DNA of 64,000 nt from JAFKFI01 sp963795435. GTDB taxonomy: Bacteria > Pseudomonadota > Alphaproteobacteria > Acetobacterales > Acetobacteraceae. How positions within the stretch are numbered: the first letter of the stretch is position 1; every line of letters begins with the position of its first letter. Below the pieces are notes generated by a model. It worked only from the letters and a program-made list of their open reading frames with translations, was not told where the DNA came from and ran no database searches. Shown here piece after piece: positions 8,431 to 17,204 of this stretch. Where the stretch lies: NCBI GenBank assembly GCA_963795435.1, contig CAWCHV010000009.1, positions 1,054,001 to 1,118,000 of the forward strand, written 5' to 3'. The position numbers were made by a program, and so were the translations under genes.

Positions 8431-8901
8431 TCACGCGGCTGTTCGTGTGGTCTCGAGGGCCAGCAGGTAGCGCTTGGTATCGGGGCCGTCGCCGCCCGAG
8501 TAGCCGCCGAGACCGGCGCTGGCGACAACGCGGTGACAGGGGATGAAGATTGGGATCGGGTTGCTGCCATTCGCCTGCCCCACCGAGCGCGCCACGCCGC
8601 CGGCGAGGGCGGCGATGTCGGCATAGGTGCGGGTCTGGCCGAACGGGATATCGCAGAGCGCCCGCCAGACGCGCCGGCGGTAGGCGGTCCCGCTCGGCGC
8701 CAGCGGCAAGTCGAACGTGTCGAGCGCGCCGTCGAAATAGGCCTCGAGCTGATCGAGCGCGCGGCGCAGCAGCGGCGTCTCGTCCTGATCCCGCCCCCAG
8801 CCCCAATCGACGGCGACGATCTCGCCGTTCTCCTCGGAGACGGTGAGATCGCCGATCGGGCTGTGGAGCGAGAGCTGGGGCAAATCCGTTCTGATCCTCA
8901 C
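8431..8901 (-). CDS. ogt: Methylated-DNA--protein-cysteine methyltransferase
   Basis: A suicide repair protein of about 150-156 residues that transfers the methyl group from O6-methylguanine to its own cysteine. The active-site motif PCHRVV sits near residue 120, followed by the family loop GLGGYSGG. The DNA-binding helix is represented by TRTYADIAALAGG and the Asn hinge by SVGQANGSNPIPIFIP. The start is uncertain: GTG at 8901 gives VRIRTDLPQLSLHSP, whereas TTG at 8883 gives MPQLSLHSPIGDLTV, which matches the usual family N terminus better. It lies 37 bases beyond the quinone oxidoreductase start, on the same strand. Confidence 0.9.
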   Translation of the reverse strand: MRIRTDLPQLSLHSPIGDLTVSEENGEIVAVDWGWGRDQDETPLLRRALDQLEAYFDGALDTFDLPLAPSGTAYRRRVWRALCDIPFGQTRTYADIAALAGGVARSVGQANGSNPIPIFIPCHRVVASAGLGGYSGGDGPDTKRYLLALETTRTAA

Positions 8902-8957
8902 CGCCGGGGCGGGATGGCAGACCCGGCCGGGGATTACTGTCAAGCCCGTGCTTGTGG

Positions 8958-11013
8958 CTAGGGCTCGGCGCCGAGGTCGAGCGACAGCAGCCGCATCGCC
9001 GCCCGTTGCACCGGCGCCCCGAGGCCGCGCCGCTCGGGGTCCACCGGGCGGAAGAAGTCGAGCGCCAGGCGCAACGTGCCGTCCGCGATGGCGGAGCGCG
9101 GAACGCGCAGCACCGGGGCGCGCGTCTCGCGGTCGGGAAGGTCGAGTTCCGTGAGGCGCTGCCGGCCGGCGCTCACGATCACGTGGCGCACACCGCCTGG
9201 CTCCGTGGCGATAGCTTCGACCCGCAGCGCGAGCCGCAGATCGCGCCCGGGCTCGACGCCGAGCAGCAGAGTGGCCCGCGGCCCCTCGGACCACACGCCG
9301 CCATCCGACCCCACGCGCCAGCCGAAGCCGAGATAGGGCGCGAGCCCCGGCCCGGAGAGCCCGCTCACGGGAAGCTGGAGCCGCGCCGCCGGGCCGGTCG
9401 CGGGCACGGCTTCCCCCGCCGGCATCGCAACGTCGCGACCGCACAGGATCGCGCCAACATCGCGGTGGCAGCTCGTGTTCGGGCCGAGCAGCGCCGGACG
9501 TAGCGCCCGCTGCGTGGCCGGATCGGTGAACACCCGCACTTCGTGCGGCCGCAGCGGCAGTTCGAGTCCGTCGGAGAGCACCTCCTCGCAGTTGAACCAG
9601 GATGGCGCGCGGCCCACCCCGACATCGCCGAGCCGCATCCCAGCGCGCACCCCGGCGAGCAGGACCGGGCTGCTCAGCGCCCGCGAAGTGGGGTCGGTGC
9701 CACACCCCGGCGTCGGCAGCACGCTGAGCAGCGTCGCGTCCGTGGGCAGCGCGGGCAGCGGGCCGGCGGCGGCGATGCGGCCTGCGAGCGCGTCCTCGGC
9801 GTCGAGGCGCAGCGGCGTCGTGTCGATCAGTTGCAGCACGATGGCGACGGCGAGCAGCGGCAGGCGGAGCGGTGTTGGCAACCGGCACACGGCGGCGACG
9901 GCAGCGATCACCAGCGCGTATCCCACCGGCCAGAACGCCCGGCCGGAGGCGCGAAATACGGCAAAAATGTCCTCCCAGGGCTTGGCGCCGAGGTCGATCA
10001 GCTTGACGTGTCCGGCGTAGACCCGGCTGCTCAACGCGATCAGGGTCAGGCCGGCAAGCACCGCCACCAGCCCCGGCCAGCGCCGCAGCCCGCCCAGCTG
10101 GGGCAGCGCTGCGACGATCAGAAGCAGGCTGCCGGCGCCGAGATAGCAGAACCCCTCGGTACTGGCCGCCGGTCGCATCTATCACCGGCAGGTCGGCGCC
10201 GAACAGGCCCGATCGCTGCGGCCAGAACGGCGACAGCAGGTTCATCGAATAGGTGACAAACCCCTTGTCGCCGCCGCCCAACGTGCCGGCGAGCGCAACG
10301 AACGCGATCACCGGCACGACGCAGGCGACGAGATAGGGCGGCCATGCGCGCCACCAGCTCGGACCACGCCGGATCGTCGCCTGCACAGGCACGGCCGCGA
10401 GCGTCGCGGCGCCGGCCATGAACAGGTACGGGTGGCACAGGATCGCCACCGTCAGCACCGCCCCGGCGGCGATCCAGCGCCGCCGCATCGCCTCGTGCAG
10501 CAGCCGCAGCGTCAGGCCGAGCGCCAGCAGAATCAGGAAGTGCCCGCACAGATTGACGTGTCCGATACGGAACAGCAGCGCCGGGAACAGCCCGGCCAGC
10601 ACCGCGACCGTCGCCGCCCCTGCCGGCGAGCGGCTCAGCGCCCGCAGCGCGTAGACGGCCGCGACCGGCTGCAGCACCCAGCAGCAGGCGAGCCATAGGC
10701 CGAGCAGGTTCATCGGTCGGGGTGCCAGGAGTTTCGCCAGCAGGGAAAACAGCGGGTTGCTGTCGGTCAGCGCGACGCTGACGCCGTGCGGCCAGAACAG
10801 GTTTTCCGCGAAGAGCGGCGGGAAGCGCCACGCATCCTGCTGCAATGCGAGATGCCCGGTGAGGCTCTGCGCCATGTCGGCGGCGGGCGAGCGCCACAGC
10901 CCGCCCGATCCGGTGATCGCGTCGAGCGGCATCAGCGTGAACAGCAGCACGACGCCGCACGCCAGGGCGATGACGTAGGCGGCGGCTTTCCGAGTCGGCG
11001 TGTCGCGCGACAT
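8958..11013 (-). pseudogene. DUF6311-type polytopic membrane protein, frameshifted
   Basis: The first part (from the ATG at 11013) encodes about 285 residues with many membrane helices and the sequence ENLFWPHGVSVALTDSNPLFSLLAKLL, characteristic of DUF6311 membrane proteins, which resemble lipid-linked sugar glycosyltransferases. At VIDATGGQY the frame breaks. The adjacent frame continues as EGFCYLGAGSLLLIVAALPQL and runs for about 400 residues: more helices, then a soluble C-terminal domain ending at 8958. One extra base at 10158/10159 (CAGTACC instead of CAGTAC) accounts for it. Repaired length is about 684 residues. The true state is either a recent null mutation or a sequencing error. It is divergent from the serine hydrolase at 11054. 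Confidence 0.8.
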
Positions 11014-11053
11014 GCTACGGTCGGCGGACAAGAAGTTTGAAGGAGGAACGACC

Positions 11054-12241
11054 ATGTCAGATCATGCCGCCATCGACCGTGTCCTCTCGGCCGCCACCGC
11101 GAACGGCGAAATTGCCGGCGTGGTCGCCGCCGCTGGCACCAGCGGCGGGCAGCTCTACCAAGGCGCCGCCGGCCGGCGCGACATTTCCAAACCCGACCCG
11201 ATGACCGTCGATACGGTGTTCTGGATCGCCTCGATGACCAAGGCGATCGTCTCCGCCGCCGCCATGCAGCTGGTCGAGCAGGGCAAGGTCGGGCTGGACC
11301 AGGATCTCGGCGGCATCCTGCCGGCGCTCGCCAGCCCCTCGGTGCTGGAGGGCTGGGACGCCGACGGCAAGCCACGCCTGCGCCCGGCCAAGGGCGCGAT
11401 CACGCTTCGGCACCTGCTGACGCACACCGCCGGGTTCAGCTACGAGATGTGGAACGCCGATATCGGGCGCTATCAGGAACACGCCGGCATCCCGAGCATC
11501 ACGACTTGCGAGAACAAGGCGCTGACCACGCCGCTGATCGCCGATCCCGGCACCCGCTGGGAATACGGCATCAACATCGACTTCGCGGGCAAGCTGGTCG
11601 AGGCGCTGAGCGGGCAGCGGCTCGACGCCTACCTCCAGGACCACATTTTCGCCCCGCTCGGGATGCGCGACACCGGCTTCAAGCTGCGCCCCGACCAGCG
11701 CGCCCGTCTCGCCGCCATGCACGCCCGCTCGCCCGACGACGGCAAGCTCGCGCCGATCCCCTTCGAGATGCCGCAGGAGCCCGAGTTCCACATGGGCGGC
11801 GGCGGGCTCTACTCGACGGCGGGAGATTATCTCGCGTTCTGCCGCATGATCCTGAACCGGGGCACGCTTGACGGTGCCACCGTGCTGCGGCCCGAGACCG
11901 TCGAGCTCATGGGGCGGAACCACATGGGGGACATCAACGTGACCAAGCTGGTGACGGTGGCATCCGCCGCGTCCTTCGACGCCGAGTTCTTCCCCGGCAT
12001 GGTCAAGAAATGGGGCCTCGGCTTCATGCTCAGCACCGAAGCCGTGCCATCGCGGCGCGGCGCCAACAGCCTCACCTGGGCGGGACTCGGCAACACCTAT
12101 TTCTGGATCGACCCGGCGAGCGACGTCGCCGGGGTAATCCTGACGCAGAGCCTGCCCTTCGCCGATCCCGCGGTGCTGCGGTTGTACGAGGCGTTCGAGA
12201 CGGAGGTTTATCGGGAGAGTGGGGAGCGCCGCGCGGCATAG
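11054..12241 (+). CDS. Class C beta-lactamase-like serine hydrolase/esterase
   Basis: A 395-residue enzyme of the beta-lactamase/EstB esterase family. The catalytic SxxK is SMTK at about residues 60-63 (IASMTKAI), the tyrosine motif is YGIN near 171, and the family phrases LTHTAGF and FAPLGMRDTGF are present. There is no signal peptide, so an intracellular esterase or peptidase-like role is more likely than beta-lactam resistance. AGGAGG six bases before the ATG at 11054 gives a clear start. It converges on the methyltransferase gene at 12337; the two genes are separated by a palindromic repeat that may act as a two-way terminator. Confidence 0.9.
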   Translation: MSDHAAIDRVLSAATANGEIAGVVAAAGTSGGQLYQGAAGRRDISKPDPMTVDTVFWIASMTKAIVSAAAMQLVEQGKVGLDQDLGGILPALASPSVLEGWDADGKPRLRPAKGAITLRHLLTHTAGFSYEMWNADIGRYQEHAGIPSITTCENKALTTPLIADPGTRWEYGINIDFAGKLVEALSGQRLDAYLQDHIFAPLGMRDTGFKLRPDQRARLAAMHARSPDDGKLAPIPFEMPQEPEFHMGGGGLYSTAGDYLAFCRMILNRGTLDGATVLRPETVELMGRNHMGDINVTKLVTVASAASFDAEFFPGMVKKWGLGFMLSTEAVPSRRGANSLTWAGLGNTYFWIDPASDVAGVILTQSLPFADPAVLRLYEAFETEVYRESGERRAA

Positions 12242-12242
12242 G

Positions 12243-12332
12243 CCCCTCAACCCGGCCCTCTCCCCCAAGCGGGGGAGAGGGAGAAGCAAAAAACCCTCTC
12301 CCCCGCTTGGGGGAGAGGGTTGGGTGAGGGGG
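12243..12332. repeat. Dispersed GC-rich palindromic repeat, copy 1
   Basis: Two back-to-back palindromes built from CCCTCTCCCCC and its complement GGGGGAGAGGG with AAGC/GCTT loops (12256-12281 and 12292-12321). They are bounded by CCCCTCAACCC on the left and GGGTTGGGTGAGGGGG on the right. The same elements recur at about 24.1, 29.15, 41.7, 45.4, 55.5 and 56.8 kb. This copy fills the space between two convergent genes and could form a bidirectional terminator. Confidence 0.85.
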
Positions 12333-12336
12333 TGCC

Positions 12337-13587
12337 TCACGCGGAATCCGGGGGCGCCAGCAGCAGCCGGTTAACTCGCTCCAGCCCCGAAAACGTCGCT
12401 GCCCAGGCGCGGGCGAAAACCTCGGGACCACTACCCCTCTCCGCCAACGCCTTGCCGATCTCCGCCACCGTCCGCTTGCCGTCCACCAGCCGCAGGATCG
12501 CGGCCGCCAATGGCGGCAGCGGCACCGGCGCGCGCAGCCCGTCGAACAGGAACGGCAGCGTGCCGTCCGGGCGGACGTGCTTGGCGAGTTCCTCGCCCGG
12601 CATCTCGCGCGCCACCGGCACGGCCTCGGGGCGGGTGGGGTCGGCCGGCTCCACCGCATCATCGGCCCGCCGGCAATACACCACATGAGTGCTGATGTTG
12701 CCGACCAGCGCCTCGGCCAGCGCCGCCCGCGAAACGGGATCGAGCCCGGCGGCGCGGGCGCGCAGCTTGGGGTCGGGCAGCCAGGTCGCGGGATCGTAGC
12801 GCATCGGCTCCATCCAGCACGTCACGCTGAGCCCGGCCCGGTCGAGCAGCGCGTGCAGCGCCGGGACGGTGAACGACACGTCGCGGGGATTGAGCAGCAG
12901 GTCGTAGAGCCCCGCCTCGCCGCCGTCGATGTGGTCGGCGAAATAGCCGTTGCACCGCAGCCAGGCGCTCTCCGGCAGGTGGCGCAGCACGCGGCGCGCG
13001 ACGTCGAGCCGGGCGGGGGGCGCCTCGTCCGGCGATGCCAGCAGCCGCAGCGCGTCCTGCGCCATGTAGACGCCGGTGCGCCCGTGCGGCGCGTAGACCA
13101 TCAGCCCGAGGCCGCCGCCGGGCGCCAGCACCGAGAGCAGCGCATCGAGCCCCGCCGCTGGATCCGGAAGATGGTGCAGCACGCCGCAGCAATCGATGTA
13201 GTCGAACGGCCCCAGCCCCGACCCCGGAAGCTCGAGCAGCGAGCGGCGCTCCCAAGCGATGTTTTCAAGCCCCCGCGCCTCGGCCCGCGCCCGCGCGATG
13301 CCCTCGGCGGCGGCCGAGCGGTCGAGCCATGTCACGGTGCCGGGCCGGCTGGCGCGGGCCATCTGCTGGGCGAGCATGATGGTGGCGTCGCCCGTGCCGC
13401 CGCCGGCGATCAGCGCGTTGAGCGGCCGGCCCGTCGGGCGGCGGGCGCCGAACACCCAATAGTCGATTTCCCGCATATGCCCGGGACTGCCGACGATCAG
13501 CCGCTTGGCCTCCTCGCGCGGGTCGCGCTTGGGGTAGGGATAGGTTTCGTATTGTGCCGCCAGATGCGCGTCCGTTGCGTCGGTCAT
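12337..13587 (-). CDS. Class I SAM-dependent methyltransferase
   Basis: A 416-residue methyltransferase. The SAM-binding motif I is LIAGGGTGDATIMLAQQ (about residues 55-71), preceded by a conserved N-terminal signature YETYPYPKRDP. Motif II/III are seen as FDYIDCCGVLHHLPDP and LSVLAPGGGLGLMVY. The C-terminal 120 residues form a winged-helix-like tail (LAAAILRLVDGKRTVAEIGKALA). The YPYP start and C-terminal extension match an uncharacterised bacterial group; the substrate is unknown. It is divergent from the SPOUT gene at 13612, with only 24 bases between starts, so the promoters must overlap. Confidence 0.85.
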   Translation of the reverse strand: MTDATDAHLAAQYETYPYPKRDPREEAKRLIVGSPGHMREIDYWVFGARRPTGRPLNALIAGGGTGDATIMLAQQMARASRPGTVTWLDRSAAAEGIARARAEARGLENIAWERRSLLELPGSGLGPFDYIDCCGVLHHLPDPAAGLDALLSVLAPGGGLGLMVYAPHGRTGVYMAQDALRLLASPDEAPPARLDVARRVLRHLPESAWLRCNGYFADHIDGGEAGLYDLLLNPRDVSFTVPALHALLDRAGLSVTCWMEPMRYDPATWLPDPKLRARAAGLDPVSRAALAEALVGNISTHVVYCRRADDAVEPADPTRPEAVPVAREMPGEELAKHVRPDGTLPFLFDGLRAPVPLPPLAAAILRLVDGKRTVAEIGKALAERGSGPEVFARAWAATFSGLERVNRLLLAPPDSA

Positions 13588-13611
13588 GGCGGGGAGGCAT
13601 AGACCGGCCGC

Positions 13612-14190
13612 ATGGCGGAGGCCAAGACACGGGGTTATTTCGGCATCGGCGTGGAGGGTGTCTCCAAATCCGCCAATGTCGGCGCGCTGCTGCGCACCGC
13701 GCACGCCTTCGGGGCGGCGTTCTGCTTCACCGTGGGCGCCGGCTGGGACGCCCGCGAGGGGCGCCTGGCGGACACCGCCGATACGCCGGGACATGTGCCG
13801 CTCTGGCGGTTCTCCTCCGTCGAACAGCTCGGCTTGCCGCAAGGCTGCGTGCTGGTAGGCGTCGAGCTGCTGGACCGCGCCACGGACCTGCCCTCCTTCC
13901 GCCATCCGCTGAACGCCGCCTACGTGCTCGGCCCGGAGCGATCCGGGCTGTCGCCCGCCATGCTGGCGCGCTGCCGCCATGTCGTCCGGGTGCCGACCCG
14001 CTTCTCGCTCAACCTGTCGGTGGCCGGCGCGCTGGTACTCTACGACCGGCTGCTCCAGCACGGCCGGTTCGCCGAGCGAGCGGTGAGCAGCACCGGGCAA
14101 CCCGGTGGCGTGCCCGCCCGCTCGGGCCACGGCGCGCCTCGCTTCCGCCGCAACATCCCCGCCTGGGTGGACCGTGACGAGGAGACCTGA
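13612..14190 (+). CDS. TrmH/SpoU-family RNA 2'-O-methyltransferase
   Basis: A 192-residue SPOUT (knotted) methyltransferase acting on tRNA or rRNA ribose. The three family motifs are visible: motif 1 in SANVGALLRTAHAFGA (about residues 20-35), motif 2 LGPERSGLSP near 104-113, and motif 3 SLNLSVAGALVLYDR near 133-147. It lacks the N-terminal L30-like RNA-binding domain of RlmB. The Arg/Gly-rich C-terminal tail (about residues 160-185) may bind RNA. Target position unknown. The next gene follows after 44 bases on the same strand. Confidence 0.88.
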   Translation: MAEAKTRGYFGIGVEGVSKSANVGALLRTAHAFGAAFCFTVGAGWDAREGRLADTADTPGHVPLWRFSSVEQLGLPQGCVLVGVELLDRATDLPSFRHPLNAAYVLGPERSGLSPAMLARCRHVVRVPTRFSLNLSVAGALVLYDRLLQHGRFAERAVSSTGQPGGVPARSGHGAPRFRRNIPAWVDRDEET

Positions 14191-14234
14191 ACCGGCGCTT
14201 GTTCCCCCGCCGCGCGCGCCGTATCTCTGCGCCC

Positions 14235-14795
14235 ATGCCCTCCCGTCCGTCCCTCGCCGCCCGCTGCCTGGGTCCGCTTGCCCCGGCCATTCTCGCCCCG
14301 ATCTTCTTGGTCAGCTCGCCGCCCGCCACGGCGGCGCCCAAGCACCATCCGGCCAAGGAGGCGCCCGGGGCGAAGCAGCTCGGCAAGTTCGACGACTGGA
14401 CGGCGGTGACGCGCGACGAGGGCGGCCAGACGGTCTGCTATGCTTTCACCTATCCCACGGCATCGGTGCCCAAGCTGTCGGGGCGAGGCAAGCCGGTCCT
14501 CACCGTGACCGAGCGGCCGTCGGGCCGCGACGCGGTGGCATTCAGCGCCGGGTTCGCCTTCGCGTCGAACGCCGAGACCAATCTGCAGGTCGATCAGGCG
14601 AGCCTGCCCTTCTACACCGCTGGCCGCTTCGCCTTCGCGCGCGACGGGGCGGCGGCGGTCGCGGCACTGCGCAAGGGCCGCGAGGCGACCATGCGCTCGC
14701 CCGCGTCGCGCGGCGCCCAGGTGTCGGACACGTTCAGCCTGCGCGGCTTCGAGGCCGCCTACGGGGCCATCGTCAAGGCCTGCCCGGCGCAATGA
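14235..14795 (+). CDS. IalB-family (invasion-associated locus B-like) secreted protein
   Basis: A 186-residue protein with an N-terminal signal sequence (RCLGPLAPAILAPIFLVSSP, then PATAAP) and the IalB-type fold: FDDWTAVTRDEGGQTVCYAF, GRDAVAFSAGFAF, LPFYTAGRFAFARDGAAAVAALRKG and a C-terminal TFSLRGFEAAYGAIVKACP. IalB was named from Bartonella invasion, but the domain is widespread in non-pathogenic alphaproteobacteria as a periplasmic or outer-membrane-associated protein of unclear role. The ATG at 14235 is preferred over one 36 bases upstream because it places the signal peptide at the terminus. Its TGA overlaps the ATG of rlmN (ATGA), so the two are translationally coupled. Confidence 0.85.
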   Translation: MPSRPSLAARCLGPLAPAILAPIFLVSSPPATAAPKHHPAKEAPGAKQLGKFDDWTAVTRDEGGQTVCYAFTYPTASVPKLSGRGKPVLTVTERPSGRDAVAFSAGFAFASNAETNLQVDQASLPFYTAGRFAFARDGAAAVAALRKGREATMRSPASRGAQVSDTFSLRGFEAAYGAIVKACPAQ

Positions 14796-15994
14796 CCGCT
14801 ACCCTGACCGCCGAACTGACCGAAGCCGAACGCGCCCGCATCCTGGCCAAGTCGGCGCTGTTCGCCCCACCGCCGGCGCGGCTCGCGGACGGCCGGCGCG
14901 ATCTCGTGGGTCTGTCGCGCGCCGAACTCGCCGCCGAAATGGCCGAAATCGGCGAAAAGCCGTTCCGCGCCAAGCAGCTCTGGCACTGGATCTATCATCA
15001 GGGCGCCACCGATTTCTCCCGCATGTCCTCGATCGCCCGGCCGTTGCAGGAGAGGCTGGCCGAGCGGTTCGTGATCGGCCGCCCCGAGGCTGCCTCGGTG
15101 CAGACCAGCGAGGACGCCACCCGCAAGTTTCTGTTCCGTTTCCGCGACGGGCAGGAGGCGGAGACGGTCTACATTCCCGACCGCGAGGAGGATCGCGGCG
15201 CGGTCTGCGTCTCCTCGCAGGTCGGCTGCACGCTCTCGTGCCGGTTCTGCCACACCGGCACGCAGGCGCTGGTGCGGAACCTCGGCGCCGCCGAGATCGT
15301 CGGGCAATTCATGGCGGCACGCGACGCCTATGACGAGTGGCCGAGTCCCAAGGGCGAGACGCCGCGCCTGCTGTCGACCATCGTGCTGATGGGCATGGGT
15401 GAGCCGCTCTACAATTACGAGAACGTGGCCAAGGCCATGACCATCGTGATGGACAACGAGGGCATCGGCCTGTCGCGCCGGCGCATCACGCTGTCCACCT
15501 CGGGCGTGGTGCCGATGATGGAGCGCTGCGGCGCGGAGCTCGGCGTCAACCTCGCCGTGTCGCTGCACGCCGTGCGGGACGAGCTGCGCGACGAGCTGGT
15601 GCCTCTCAACCGCAAATACCCGATCGCTGAGCTGATCGCCGCGTGCCGCCGCTACCCCGCCGCCTCGAACGCGCGGCGGATCACCTTCGAGTACGTCATG
15701 CTGCGGGGTGTGAACGACACGCCGGCGGATGCGCGGGAGCTGGTACGGCTGATCGCCGGCATTCCCGCCAAGGTGAATCTGATCCCGTTCAACCCCTGGC
15801 CCGGCAGCCGGTTCGAGACCAGCGCGCCGGCGGCGATCGACCGCTTCGCGGGGATCGTGATGGACGCCGGCTTTTCCTCCCCGGTGCGGAGCCCAAGGGG
15901 GCAGGACATTCTCGCCGCTTGCGGGCAGTTGCGGACCGCCAGCCGCCGGAGCCGGGACGAGACCGACAGCAGCCGGAGCCGGCCGGCTGCCTGA
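14792..15994 (+). CDS. rlmN: Dual-specificity 23S rRNA A2503/tRNA A37 C2-methyltransferase
   Basis: A 400-residue radical-SAM methyltransferase that methylates C2 of adenine 2503 in 23S rRNA and, in many bacteria, A37 of tRNA. The 4Fe-4S cluster motif CxxxCxxC appears as CTLSCRFC (about residues 146-153). Other signatures are EKPFRAKQLWHWIYHQGA, MGMGEPLYNYENV, LSTSGVVPMMERCG and the C-terminal PRGQDILAACGQL containing the methyl-carrier Cys. The N-terminal extension of about 40 residues is longer than in E. coli but common in this group. The start overlaps the preceding stop as ATGA. The end runs close to, or overlaps, the following MFS gene. Confidence 0.95.
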   Translation: MTATLTAELTEAERARILAKSALFAPPPARLADGRRDLVGLSRAELAAEMAEIGEKPFRAKQLWHWIYHQGATDFSRMSSIARPLQERLAERFVIGRPEAASVQTSEDATRKFLFRFRDGQEAETVYIPDREEDRGAVCVSSQVGCTLSCRFCHTGTQALVRNLGAAEIVGQFMAARDAYDEWPSPKGETPRLLSTIVLMGMGEPLYNYENVAKAMTIVMDNEGIGLSRRRITLSTSGVVPMMERCGAELGVNLAVSLHAVRDELRDELVPLNRKYPIAELIAACRRYPAASNARRITFEYVMLRGVNDTPADARELVRLIAGIPAKVNLIPFNPWPGSRFETSAPAAIDRFAGIVMDAGFSSPVRSPRGQDILAACGQLRTASRRSRDETDSSRSRPAA

Positions 15995-17204
15995 GCAGCG
16001 TCAGCCCGTCCTGCCGCTGAAGCTGCTGGCGGCGGCGGGGTTTCTCTCCTCGGCGGGGGCGCGCATCGTCGACCCGCTGCTGGCGCCGATCGCCCGGGAC
16101 TTCCATGCGACGATGCCGCAGGTCTCCATCGTGATCGCCGCGTTCGTGCTGCCGTACGGGCTCAACCAGATCATTCTCGGCCCGGTGGGCGACCGCTTCG
16201 GCAAGCTGCGGGTGATGCTGGGCGCCCTGATTGGCTACACGGTGTTCATGGGCGCCTGCTCGCTCTCCGGCAATCTTTCCACCCTCACCGTGCTGCGCGC
16301 CTGCGCCGGGGCGTCCAGCGCCGGCCTCATCCCGGTCTGCCTCGCCTATATCGGCGACGCCGTACCCTACGCGCTGCGTCAGGTCACAGTGAGCCGGTTC
16401 CTCACCGGCGTCGTGCTGGCGCAGACCCTGTCGGGGCCGATCGGCGGGTTGTTCGGCGACCATGTCGGCTGGCGCGGCGTGTTCGTCCTGTTGGCGGCCT
16501 GCGGCGCGGTGGTCGCCGCGAGTCTCGCGTTGCGGATCCGCTCGCTGCCTGACCGGCGCGGCCCGGCGAGCTTCCAGTGGGCGAACTACGTCGCGATGGC
16601 GATGACGCCCTTCGCCCGCCAGTTGCTGATCGCGACGGTGGTGGAGGGCGCGTTGCTGCCGGGCAGCTTCCCGTTCATCGCACCCTATCTGAGCCAGCAT
16701 TTCGGCCTGTCCTACGGCGCGGTCGGGCTGATCCTCGCCGCCTTTGGGATCGGCGCGTTCGGCTACACCCTCTACGCGCGCAGCCTGATCGCGCATCTCG
16801 GCGAAAGCGGCCAGGTCCTGCTGGGCGGCGGCCTGATCGCCGCCGTCCTGGTGCTCGGCATGATGAGCCCGAGCTGGCGGGTGTTCATCCTGGTGCAGGC
16901 TGGGATCGGGCTCGGCTATTTCGCGCTGCACACCGTCATGCAGGCGCGCGCCACCGAGTTGCTGCCCGACGCCCGCTCGACGGCGGTGTCCACCTTCGTG
17001 TTCCTGCTGTTTCTCGGGCAGGCGGTGGGCGCGCTGGCGATGGGCGCCGCGATCGGCGCGTTCGGCTACCGGACCGCGTTCCTCGGCGACGCCGCCGGCA
17101 TCATCCTGCTGACGCTCTGGCTCGCCCGGTTCATGCGCCGCACCGGTCAGCAGGCGGAAGGCGGCGAGGCGCTGGTGGCGAAGCGCAGCAGGCAGGCGCC
17201 GTAG
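15987..17204 (+). CDS. MFS transporter, start codon unresolved
   Basis: A 12-helix major facilitator protein. The first ATG in frame is at 16113, but codons upstream clearly encode the missing first helix (LKLLAAAGFLSSAGARIVDPL, from about 16014), so translation must begin near 15987. No ATG, GTG or TTG lies in frame there. A CTG at 15987 sits behind a GGAG, and a rare CTG start, or a lost frame, are both possible. Recognisable features are motif A (GPVGDRFGKLRVMLG) and an arabinose-efflux-like sequence. It overlaps the 3' end of rlmN and converges on the gene at 17147 with a 58-base overlap. Substrate unknown. Confidence 0.75.
   Translation: MPEQRQPVLPLKLLAAAGFLSSAGARIVDPLLAPIARDFHATMPQVSIVIAAFVLPYGLNQIILGPVGDRFGKLRVMLGALIGYTVFMGACSLSGNLSTLTVLRACAGASSAGLIPVCLAYIGDAVPYALRQVTVSRFLTGVVLAQTLSGPIGGLFGDHVGWRGVFVLLAACGAVVAASLALRIRSLPDRRGPASFQWANYVAMAMTPFARQLLIATVVEGALLPGSFPFIAPYLSQHFGLSYGAVGLILAAFGIGAFGYTLYARSLIAHLGESGQVLLGGGLIAAVLVLGMMSPSWRVFILVQAGIGLGYFALHTVMQARATELLPDARSTAVSTFVFLLFLGQAVGALAMGAAIGAFGYRTAFLGDAAGIILLTLWLARFMRRTGQQAEGGEALVAKRSRQAP

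Noticed and set aside
8431..11055. An apparent 874-residue fusion of a membrane protein to an O6-methylguanine methyltransferase
   Set aside because: The middle is out-of-frame sequence after a one-base insertion in the DUF6311 gene; the methyltransferase is a separate gene with its own start.
11054..12241. A beta-lactam resistance gene
   Set aside because: The class C-like fold is present, but there is no signal peptide and the sequence is closer to EstB-type esterases.
12243..12332. Possible CRISPR repeats
   Set aside because: Copies are palindromic, inverted relative to each other and scattered over 45 kb with genes between; there are no regular spacers and no cas genes.
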